Positions 8,649 to 14,281 of a stretch of 14,281 bases of DNA are shown piece by piece (position 1 is the first letter of the stretch; every line of letters starts with the position of its first letter). This DNA is from Pavlovales sp. CCMP2436 (lineage: Eukaryota > Haptophyta > Pavlovophyceae > Pavlovales), in contig MU631825.1 of the NCBI GenBank assembly GCA_026770615.1, positions 48,104 through 62,384 on the forward strand. Reading direction: 5' to 3'. Both the position numbers and the translations under genes were made by a program. The notes under the pieces are model-generated. The model did not search any database and was not told the DNA's origin. It saw nothing but the letters and a program-made list of their open reading frames with translations.

Positions 8649-8708
8649 GCAAAAAACGAGCGCTCATGTTTTACCAATTTTTTTGAAAAACGAGCGCTCA
8701 TGTATTCC

Positions 8709-8764
8709 GCTCGAGACCCCTCATCGTCGTCGGTTTATAGCAACGTCACTCCGGGGAGTGAACC
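8709..8764 (+). repeat. Companion module of the 18-bp repeat, copy 1
   Basis: It contains CTCATCGTCGTCGGTT followed by CACTCCGGGGAGTGAACC, whose CACTCC/GGAGTG forms a small hairpin. A second copy at 9442-9498 is placed the same way after a GAGCGCTC motif. Confidence 0.75.
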
Positions 8765-8886
8765 ACCTAAAATATGAAAAACGAGCGCTCATGTTTCAGC
8801 AAAATTTAACATAAGAGCGCCCAAATTTTGTGTGTCTAACAGTTTATTTACGTGACTGCTTCTGTATCTCGTTAGCTCTTGATTCC

Positions 8887-8928
8887 TAGTCTAATTGGTT
8901 AAGGATTCGAGGTCCCGAGTTCAAATCC
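8887..8928 (+). other. tRNA-like fragment with A-box and B-box (SINE-head-like)
   Basis: TAGTCTAATTGG at 8887-8898 resembles a Pol III A-box, and AGTTCAAATCC at 8918-8928 resembles a B-box. The distance is about 13 nt too short for a complete tRNA: the anticodon arm is missing, and the T-stem does not pair. It is therefore a degenerate tRNA-derived sequence rather than a working tRNA gene. Confidence 0.4.
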
Positions 8929-8929
8929 T

Positions 8930-9338
8930 ATAATTATTAGTCTTGATCCTTTGCGCCTTTGGCCCCTTGGGGTGAGCACCCTTTCGTTAAGTCGGTTTGG
9001 CCCCGCACCTCCCTTCCCGGCGTCAGGTTGAGCGCCGGTGAGGAGATTAGGACTCCGGACTGAAAAGATCGTTGTCCCTAGGCGAGCTGTCATTAGAACA
9101 CATCATTCAAAAATTATACCTTATCCGTTATCGCAATGGCGATACTCAACCCCGTCACATAGCTCTCACGGCAAGAAGGGAGATGACTCTGCAGCACGAT
9201 TTCGAGTAGCCGCGGGTTTGCACTTTTCCACCGGACCTGGACGCGTAGTGCACCCTCGGCATAATTCATAATTACGACAGAAGGGCCGCCGCCTGGCTTC
9301 AAGGGCCCACATGACAAGCTCACGCCCCGCACAATTAA
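8930..9338. other. Upstream non-coding region
   Basis: No gene was seen. A TCAAGGGCCCACATGACAAG block at about 9299-9318 is a diverged copy of the block at about 9536-9557. Both precede a GAGCGCTC motif. Confidence 0.5.
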
Positions 9339-9441
9339 CAAACGAGCGCTCATGTTTTATCAACAAATAAAAACGAGCGCTCATGTTTTACAGAATTACA
9401 AAACGAGCGCTCATGTTTGTTTTACGCTTAATAATTATTCT

Positions 9442-9498
9442 GCTCGAAATCCCTCATCGTCGTCGGTTCATTAAAATTTCACTCCGGAGACTGAACCC
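9442..9498 (+). repeat. Companion module of the 18-bp repeat, copy 2
   Basis: It matches 8709-8764, including CTCATCGTCGTCGGTT and CACTCCGGAG. Here the end of the module, GAGACTGAAC (9487-9496), has an exact inverted copy GTTCAGTCTC at 9529-9538 around a 32-nt loop. Confidence 0.75.
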
Positions 9499-9694
9499 GC
9501 TGTGCCAGCAGGTACCTCCAACTGCCCCGTTCAGTCTCAAGGGCCATCACTGACAAGAATAAAAATTAAAAAAACGAGCGCTCATGTTTGTGCGACGAAG
9601 ATGTGACAGCTCTCGAAACGACTCCGACGTTTCAAAACGCAACTGAACAGGCAACTTCGCCGTCTCGTCAGTTGGTCTCGTAGCTCGTCATTCG

Positions 9695-9858
9695 ATGGCT
9701 CCTTCGTCGAATGCGGCAACTTTCGCGCTCTTCGCCGCCATGAGCCTCGTCTTCGCCTCCTTCGCGATGCCGGCGCACGCCGCCACCAATACCATCGCGG
9801 ACCAGGACATTTACAAGGACTGCATCAGCGACCCATCACAATGGTCCTGCTCGGCTAT
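9695..9858 (+). CDS. LRR gene exon 1: signal peptide and N-terminal cap
   Basis: It starts MAPSSNAATFALFAAM, a hydrophobic stretch ending MPAHA-A, a good signal-peptidase site. It then reads DIYKDCISDPSQWSCSA, resembling the short Cys/Trp cap before plant LRRs. The donor GTGCGCGCTCTG at 9859 matches the donor region of the other introns, and the exon leaves a two-base codon remainder as the others do. If read through unspliced, the frame stops at 9890-9892 after 65 residues. Confidence 0.75.
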
Positions 9859-12800
9859 GTGCGCGCTCTGCGCCCTGCCTACTAAGTCCTGATGCGAGCT
9901 GCCTGCGCCTCCCGCCCCGGCGGGCGTGCGCTGCGCCCGTCAACCGCGATGCTCCTTGCTTCCTACCCCCCGGCGAGCTGACTGCCCGCTCGATCTTCTG
10001 TGCGCGCGTTGCCCTCCTTGCTGGTGACCCTGATGCGCGGCCTGCTCCGCCTTCCTGGGCGGGCGCGTGCTACGTCGTCCCCCTCGAACGCCGCAGCGCC
10101 GCTACCCGCCTGTCTACTGCAACGCTCATCACCCCTCCCTCCCCCCTGCCCGAATGCAGGAATTTGAACTTGCAATCGCCAAAACTCACCGGGACGATTC
10201 CCACGGAGCTGAGCAAGATGACTGCTCTCACAAAACTGTGCGCGCTCTGCCCTGCCTACTAAGTCCTGATGCGAGCTGCCTGCGCCTCCCACCCTGGCGC
10301 GGGCGCGCGCTGCGCCCGTCAACCGCGATGCTCTTTGCTTCCTACCCCCCGGCGAGCTGACCGCCCGCACGATCTTCTGTGCCCTCCTTTCTGGTGACCC
10401 TGATGCGCGGCCTGCTCCGCCTTTCTGGGCGGGCGTGCGCTACGTCGTCCCCCTCGAACCCCGCAGCGCCGCTGCCCGCCCGTCAACTGCATTGCACATC
10501 ACCCCTCCCTCTCCCCTTCTCAAATGCACGAATGCAGAATCCTGTCCAATAACTTCCTCACAGGGACGATTCCCTCGGAGCTGAGCGAGCTGACTGCCCT
10601 CACCAGTCTGTACGCGCTCTGCCCTGCCTACTAAGTCCTGATGCGAGCTGCCTGCACCTCCATCAGCGCATCGGCGGGACCGCGACCGCCGCCGTCTCTC
10701 GCGGCAAGGGCGCAGGCTGCGGCACGGGCGGTGTGGCCGACGCCGGCGCGGCGGCTATGCGCGCGCAAGGGCGACGCATGGCCCTTGCGAGGCCGAGCGC
10801 AAGGCCGAGCGCCAGCAAGCCGCCGACGAGCGGGTGCGCGCGCAGCAGCCCACCCTGCATTCGTGCGCGCATTCGGGCCCGAATGCGCGCACGAATGCAG
10901 GCCCCTGTACGAGACCTCCATCACAAGGACGATTCCCTCGGAGCTGGGCGAGCTGACTGCCCTCGTGTACGTGTACGCACGCTGCCCTGCTTGCGGGTGG
11001 CTCTGATGCGCGCCATCTGAGTCGCCTCCACGGGTGGGCGCGCGCGCGCTGCATCGTTCGTCCCCCGCGAACGCCGCAGCACCGCTGTCCGCCCGTCAAT
11101 CGCAATGCCCCTCACCCCCCCCCCCCCCGCGCGCGCGCCGCCCGAATACATGAACGCAGGTGGATTTACGCGAATGAGCTCGTTGAATCCCTTCCCTCGG
11201 AGCTGAGCGCGCTGACTGCCCTCACCCGTATGTACGCGCTCTACCCTGCCTACTAAGTCCTGATTCGAGCTGCCTGCGCCTCCCGCCCCGGCGGGTGCGC
11301 GCTGCGCCCGTCAACCGCGATGCTTCTTGCTTCCTACCCCCCGGCGAGCTGACTGCCCGCTCGATCTTCTGTGCGCGCGTTGCCCTCCTTGCTGGTGACC
11401 CTGATGCGCGGCCTGCTCCGCCTTCCTGGGCGGGCGCGTGCTACGTCGTCCCCCTCGAACGCCGCAGCGCCGCTATCCGCCTGTGAACTGCAACGCTCAT
11501 CACCCCTCCCTCCCCCCTTCCCGAATGCAAAAATCTGCAGACTAACTCCCTCACAGGGGCGATTCCCTCGGAGCTGGGCAAACTGACTGCCCTTAAAATC
11601 CTGTACGCGCTCAGCCCTGCTTGCTGATTGCGTCACCTCGCGCGCGCTACCTCGTCCTCCGCGAATGCCGCAGCGCCGCTGCCCGTCCCTCAACCGCCGC
11701 GGTTGACTGCTCCTCACCTCCCACTCCCCCCTTCCCGAATGCAGGAGCCTGGCCGACAACCCCGCCCTCACAGGAACGATTCCCTCGTTGCTCGGGCTGA
11801 CTGCCCTCACGATTCTGTGCGCGCTCTGCCCTGCCTACTGAGTCCTAATGCAAACTGCCTGCGCCGCCCACCCCAGCGGATGCGCGCTGCGCCCGTCAAC
11901 TGCGATATGCTCCTCAACTCCCACCCCCACCCGGATGCACTTCTAAACTTGCGACCGACTGGCTGGTGATGAAAGTATATATCCTCAACAGCAAGCTAAC
12001 TACTTAGATAGACACTCAAAAAAATCACCTACTTTATTAAAAATCATTTCTTTAAGCTCAGCATGGTTTGCTACTAAAGTTAGTTACTTGACTATAAGAA
12101 GCCCGCGTCAAGCGAGAGATATAAGCTTTAAGATCAACTTGACGCGCTCTGCTCGCACGCGCCCGCGCGGAGTGGCGCCCCCATGATAATGGCATTGGCG
12201 GATGGCTTTTCTAACGCGTGCCCGGTGTCCTCCGCCTTGCTCGCCGTGCAGGAACGTTGGACGCACGGGCGTGTGCGGGCCTGTGCCAGCTGGCATCGAT
12301 CCAGGTGACGTGATCCCCCGACCGATGCCGGATTGCCCTCCGCCAAGTCCGCCAAATCCGCCGCCGGTACCGCCGCCCTCACCGCCGCCGAGGCCGCCGC
12401 CAAGCCCGCCACCGCCCAGCCCGCCGCCAAGCCCGCCGCCGCCAAGCCCGCCGCCAAGCCCGCCGCCTGCCCGCCGCCGCCAAACCCGCCGCCAAGTCTG
12501 CCGCCAAACCCGCCGCCAAGTCCGCCGCCCAGACCGCCGCCCAGCCCGCCACCGTCTTCACCACCAAGCCCGCCGCCCAGCCCACCGCCCAGCCCACCGC
12601 CCAGCCCGCCACCCTCACCGCCGTCGCCAGACTCGACAGCAAGCGAGGACGTCGCGACGCAGCCGGCGGCGGCAGAGGCAACGGCCCAGAACCTCAACGT
12701 GGTTATCGCCACCCCAATCGTAGTCATCGGCAGCTGCTGCGCGTGCTGGGCTGCGGCGTTCATCATCTATCGCCGCCGCATCTACGACTACGCGCGCGGC

Positions 12801-12863
12801 AAGGAGAACAATACGCCCCTGTTGGTGGTGATGGCGGGGCCGCCGCCGCAAGCCATCGCCTAA
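9695..12863 (+). CDS. Secreted-type LRR receptor-like transmembrane protein, multi-exon gene (possibly damaged)
   Basis: Exon model: 9695-9858, 10160-10237, 10538-10609, 10901-10972, 11160-11231, 11531-11602, 11745-11816, 12252-12863. Every junction is phase 2, and all but one acceptor are GT-AG consistent. Domains in order: signal peptide with predicted cleavage after AHA (residue ~29), Cys-containing N-cap (DCISDPSQWSC), six plant-type LRRs of 24-26 residues (xLxxNxLTGTIPSELxxLTAL), C-cap (TGVCGPVP), about 95 residues of PPSPPP stalk, one transmembrane helix (VVIATPIVVIGSCCACWAAA...) and a basic stop-transfer RRR with a ~30-residue tail lacking a kinase. Inference: a type I plasma-membrane protein that binds an extracellular ligand and signals through a partner. 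Two defects are visible: the exon 6 acceptor reads AA, and the stalk has a one-base frame change near 12467. With one base added there, the model gives 404 residues. It could be active, allelic or a recent pseudogene. Confidence 0.72.
9859..10159 (+). repeat. LRR gene intron 1, cassette-type intron, about 300 nt
   Basis: The donor block is GTGCGCGCTCTG and the tail ends CGAATGCAG. It is nearly identical to intron 5 (11232-11530) over more than 200 nt, and very similar to intron 2. It contains an exon-tail relic at 9972-9999. Confidence 0.85.
10160..10237 (+). CDS. LRR gene exon 2: first LRR, 78 nt
   Basis: It encodes NLNLQSPKLTGTIPTELSKM then TALTK plus split codons. The exon is six nucleotides longer than the others because of a doubled Asn-Leu. 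The usually conserved Asn of the LxxN position is Pro. Confidence 0.75.
10238..10537 (+). repeat. LRR gene intron 2, cassette-type intron, about 300 nt
   Basis: Same organisation as introns 1 and 5 with scattered differences, including a short deletion after the relic (10351-10378). The tail shows two overlapping AATGCA words before the acceptor. Confidence 0.85.
10538..10609 (+). CDS. LRR gene exon 3: LRR, 72 nt
   Basis: It encodes ILSNNFLTGTIPSELSELTA then LTS, a canonical 24-residue plant-type LRR. The acceptor is CGAATGCAG and the donor is GTACGCGC. Confidence 0.85.
10610..10900 (+). repeat. LRR gene intron 3, cassette-type ends with a foreign middle
   Basis: The first ~55 nt match the other introns, but from about 10665 the sequence is unrelated and G/C-rich. 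One frame (about 10787-10850) reads EAERKAERQQAADERVRAQQ, a charged coiled-coil-like peptide that looks like captured coding sequence. The 3' end is the 48-bp palindrome. Confidence 0.7.
10854..10901. repeat. Perfect 48-bp palindrome across the exon 4 splice acceptor
   Basis: The left half, starting CCTGCATTCGTGCGCG, is exactly reverse-complementary to 10878-10901, with no spacer and no mismatch. The acceptor AG is at 10899-10900. The left half is an inverted copy of the standard intron tail CGAATGCAG plus its upstream sequence. Confidence 0.95.
10901..10972 (+). CDS. LRR gene exon 4: LRR, 72 nt
   Basis: It encodes PLYETSITRTIPSELGELTA then LVY. The asparagine-ladder position is Thr and the Gly before the IP motif region is Arg, so this is a diverged repeat. 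The acceptor lies inside a 48-bp palindrome. Confidence 0.78.
10973..11159 (+). repeat. LRR gene intron 4, short form
   Basis: A 187-nt intron with the donor GTACGCACGCTGCCC. Its 3' portion (CCGCGAACGCCGCAG, then CCGTCAA) matches the second half of the long introns. It contains a C14-type homopolymer followed by a GC dinucleotide run. Confidence 0.7.
11160..11231 (+). CDS. LRR gene exon 5: LRR, 72 nt
   Basis: It encodes WIYANELVESLPSELSALTA then LTR. The framework Leu and Asn are kept but TGTIP is replaced by VESLP. The acceptor is GAACGCAG and the donor is GTACGCGC. Confidence 0.78.
11232..11530 (+). repeat. LRR gene intron 5, cassette-type intron, mutated acceptor
   Basis: Almost a duplicate of intron 1, with an exon-tail relic at 11343-11370. 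It ends GAATGCAA instead of GAATGCAG. Confidence 0.85.
11531..11602 (+). CDS. LRR gene exon 6: LRR, 72 nt, acceptor dinucleotide mutated
   Basis: It encodes NLQTNSLTGAIPSELGKLTA then LKI, the most canonical repeat of the gene. The expected acceptor AG at 11529-11530 reads AA. The next AG (11539-11540) would give a 62-nt exon and break the frame. Skipping the whole exon would keep the frame, because all cassettes share phase 2. Confidence 0.72.
11603..11744 (+). repeat. LRR gene intron 6, short form, 142 nt
   Basis: Donor GTACGCGCTCAGCCC, tail CCCGAATGCAG. Its length is about half that of the long introns, and it lacks the relic, so it probably represents the ancestral single intron. Confidence 0.75.
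11745..11816 (+). CDS. LRR gene exon 7: LRR, 72 nt
   Basis: It encodes SLADNPALTGTIPSLLGLTA then LTI. A one-residue gain before TG is balanced by a one-residue loss after IPS, so the exon still measures 72 nt. Confidence 0.8.
11817..12251 (+). other. LRR gene intron 7, with decayed cassette and AT-rich insert
   Basis: It begins as the other introns (GTGCGCGCTCTGCCC) up to a decayed tail CGGATGCAC near 11931-11939. Composition then changes abruptly to AT-rich between about 11965 and 12125. CGCGTCAAG (12104-12112) and CTTGACGCG (12138-12146) form a 9-bp inverted repeat at the return to GC-rich sequence. The AT-rich part may be an inserted element in a lost LRR cassette. Confidence 0.6.
12252..12863 (+). 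CDS. LRR gene exon 8: C-cap, Pro-rich stalk, transmembrane helix and tail (one frame change)
   Basis: The acceptor is preceded by a pyrimidine-rich stretch ending CGTGCAG. Phase 2 joining gives LNVGRTGVCGPVPAGIDPGD, a typical post-LRR cap. A stalk of PPSPPP units follows in frame 1 to about 12467. The same PPSPPP pattern then continues in frame 3 from TGC at 12468, implying one missing base (or two extra). The transmembrane helix is at 12699-12770, followed by RRRIYDYARGKENN and the stop at 12861-12863. The Pro-rich stalk is of the hydroxyproline-rich glycoprotein type, presumably glycosylated and rigid. Confidence 0.75.
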
Positions 12864-13640
12864 GCCGACGCAGCACTATTTCACATCCGCATCCATCGTC
12901 TGTGCGGATTGCTCCACATCTGCATCCCTGTTGCCGCACCACCATGACACCCTCCGCACCACCATAAATAATAACAAACTAAATAATTTAGTAGTTACCC
13001 GATTAGCTAAACTAAATAATTTGATAGTTACCCGACACCACTTAGGGGCTAATTATTCGCGCCATTTCTAGCATGTCCTCGTAAATTAATAATAGCTATT
13101 AATCCCCCGCCTAAATTACTATCAAGATTAATACTACTATTGTTAGGGGTATCGTTTAGAGCGTACCTCCAACATGTATGTGTATGTGTATATGTAGGAA
13201 TGTATGCGGGTGGGCGAGGGGGTGTGTGTAAAAGAAAAGAAAAAAGAAGAAGAAAAAGACCTCCAGCATGTCCTCGTAAGGCGCGGAGATCTCGCGGAGG
13301 AGCGCGGCCTCGCGTGGGCTGGGGCTGACTTAATAATTTTAGAAAATACCACTCTGCGTTGACTGTTCTTTACAATTCCGTCGGATTGAGGTTTCAGTTT
13401 AAGGTTCAAAATTGTTCATCTTCCAATTTCGCGTTTATATGCATCTTCAGGGTTCTTCAGCACCTCTAAAAGAGCAATGCAGGAAGAAAACGTATTTAAT
13501 TTCTGGACTCAACATATTTTGCGGAATTAAAGTCGGGTTGCTACCCTTATCAGCCTTGATCAGAGCTCCTCGGCGACAAGCACTTACACCATCATCGAGC
13601 CTGACAGTCCGGACGGCCGAGCAGGCTGGCTAGCCACCAT
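12864..13640. other. 3' flank: AT-rich repeats and microsatellites
   Basis: A 27-bp unit (AAACTAAATAATTT... TAGTTACCCGA) occurs at 12976-13002 and 13009-13035 with two mismatches. AGCATGTCCTCGTAA occurs at about 13070 and 13267. A GTAT/GT-rich tract lies at about 13170-13205 and a purine tract of A/G at about 13229-13258. No polyadenylation signal can be assigned with confidence. Confidence 0.6.
13264..13330 (-). other. Possible minus-strand coding remnant
   Basis: The minus strand reads SPREAALLREISAPYEDMLEV, which looks protein-like, and a GT follows the last Glu. The last few residues (YEDMLE) are repeated at about 13066-13086, where the frame soon ends. No family was recognised. Confidence 0.2.
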
Positions 13641-14239
13641 CTGGAGGGTGGATCGGTGATGCCGCGGCTGCCAAGCTCTCTCGAGATTTCTCGCTTCAAC
13701 CCGCTGCTCGCGTTCCGCTTTAGTCGCGAGAGTCGCCGCCCCTCTCCCGGCGAGACCTGTACATATAAAGACAAGATCTTTGACGAACGGAGACGATCAG
13801 TTCAAAAGCTGAGCGACTCAAGACCGCGACCTCTGAATAGCAACACAATCCAGTTGCAGCGACCGAAATAGTCGCGTCAGCAATCCGTGTTGCTATATCG
13901 AGCCATCGCTCATCACTGTGCTGTGGCTGCATATCTACCGAGTAAAATGAGCCAAACCAGCAACTGGTTCCCGTATGACACGGGTTGTGGCCAGTAAGTG
14001 TGTGCGGTGCTGTGTGCTGCGGGCAGGCATGTAGGCAGTATAGCTTGGGTATATGCAATAGCCCTGACCAGTAGCTATAAGAGCATATACAATAGCCATA
14101 CCGCAAACAGACATAGATATCAAACAGCAACCAGCAGATCATCTCCCTAAACGCCCTTGCCCGGGCACACTACCGGAGATCCATCGGCACACGCGGTGGC
14201 GCCCAAGCCAGCGCAGCCGACTAAGGCACGCAGCAGGCA
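13641..14239. other. Unassigned region with a nested hairpin
   Basis: ATAGCAACAC (13837-13846) pairs with GTGTTGCTAT (13887-13896), and GCGAC/GTCGC pairs inside the loop. A TATAAAG word occurs at about 13765 but no start site can be tied to it. GCATATACAATAGCC and GTATATGCAATAGCC near 14049-14097 are imperfect direct repeats. The open frames on both strands are not convincing. Confidence 0.4.
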
Positions 14240-14281
14240 ATGGGCGACGCAGCGCTCAGACCAGCACAACATTCAGAACAG
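14240..14281 (+). CDS. Possible start of an ORF running off the right edge
   Basis: An ATG at 14240 follows an in-frame TAA at 14222 and opens MGDAALRPAQHSEQ to the window end. At 14 codons it is too short to judge. The GC-rich composition resumes here, as in the coding parts of the window. Confidence 0.15.
   Translation, partial: MGDAALRPAQHSEQ

Larger units (their letters stand above)
8654..9589. repeat. Seven copies of an 18-bp near-palindromic motif AAACGAGCGCTCATGTTT
   Basis: Copies lie at 8654-8671, 8688-8705 (ends TAT), 8779-8796, 9340-9357, 9371-9388, 9401-9418 and 9572-9589, all on the same strand. A degenerate inverted relative is near 8808-8827. The core GAGCGCTC is a perfect palindrome flanked by AAAC and GTTT, so the site is nearly symmetric. 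The last copy ends 105 bp before the ATG of the LRR gene. The copies could be transcription-factor sites or subterminal repeats of a DNA transposon. Spacing is irregular, so this is not a CRISPR array. Confidence 0.85.

Noticed and set aside
8881..8935. Functional tRNA gene
   Set aside because: The anticodon arm is lacking, the T-stem does not pair and the box spacing is too short.
8654..9589. Repeated 18-mers as a CRISPR array
   Set aside because: Spacings vary from about 12 to more than 500 bp, spacers are not of uniform length, and the context is eukaryotic.
9963..11810. Plus and minus ORFs crossing the LRR introns
   Set aside because: They run through predicted splice sites and repeated introns. 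LRR motifs appear only in short blocks bounded by splice signals.
12134..12766. Gly/Ala-rich minus-strand ORFs opposite the Pro-rich exon
   Set aside because: They are complements of the PPSPPP repeat. Only the plus strand has a cap, transmembrane helix and matching splice phase.
13850..13885. GAAA plus GTC words inside the nested hairpin, possible hammerhead
   Set aside because: The required CTGANGA core is missing; the nearest word CTGAGCGA has the wrong length.
13720..14142. 140-residue minus-strand ORF near the right end
   Set aside because: It is Cys/Tyr/Ser-rich with no motif, covers a repeat-bearing region and has no supporting signal.

Overview
This is nuclear DNA from a GC-rich eukaryote, probably a microalga (haptophyte-like or a similar protist). 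The evidence is a spliced gene with GT-AG introns, a long Pro-Pro-Ser-Pro linker of algal extracellular-protein type, plant-like 24-residue leucine-rich repeats (LRRs), two different degraded non-LTR retrotransposons, microsatellites and a tRNA-like repeat. No operons, ribosome binding sites or bacterial genes were seen. The species cannot be fixed from sequence alone.

Layout. (1) 1-1849: 3' part of a non-LTR retrotransposon ORF (reverse-transcriptase thumb region, then a putative PD-(D/E)xK endonuclease-like domain), broken by an 89-bp-period tandem duplication and a second frame change. (2) 1850-3345: non-coding sequence with a (TA)7 tract, G-runs and a 251-bp foldback element (2626-2876). 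(3) 3346-7597: a block bounded by a diverged inverted repeat. It holds an ATGA-rich repetitive stretch, then a 5'-truncated retrotransposon ORF (4387-6786) with a CCHC zinc knuckle and a very long repetitive Pro-rich basic tail, then two strong 3' UTR stem-loops. (4) 7013-8648: a structured repeat family in opposite orientations plus a partial direct copy, and an AT-rich microsatellite hairpin. (5) 8654-9589: seven copies of an 18-bp near-palindrome centred on GAGCGCTC, plus a tRNA-like fragment. (6) 9695-12863: the main gene, a receptor-like protein. (7) 12864-14281: AT-rich repeats, microsatellites and unassigned sequence, with a possible ORF start at the right edge.

The main gene is assembled here from splice signals and reading phase. 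A signal-peptide and N-cap exon is followed by LRR exons, five of them exactly 72 nt and all in phase 2. The last exon encodes an LRR C-cap, a Pro-rich stalk, one transmembrane helix and a tail of about 30 residues. The exons are separated by introns that are copies of one another. Two ~300-nt introns are nearly identical over most of their length although the LRR exons they precede differ clearly. The long introns contain a decayed exon tail, so each looks like two ancestral introns fused after loss of an LRR cassette. One acceptor is mutated, one sits in a perfect 48-bp palindrome, and the Pro-rich exon carries a one-base frame change. The locus therefore looks like a rapidly rearranging LRR-cassette array: a candidate diversifying surface receptor, or a recently damaged member of such a family.
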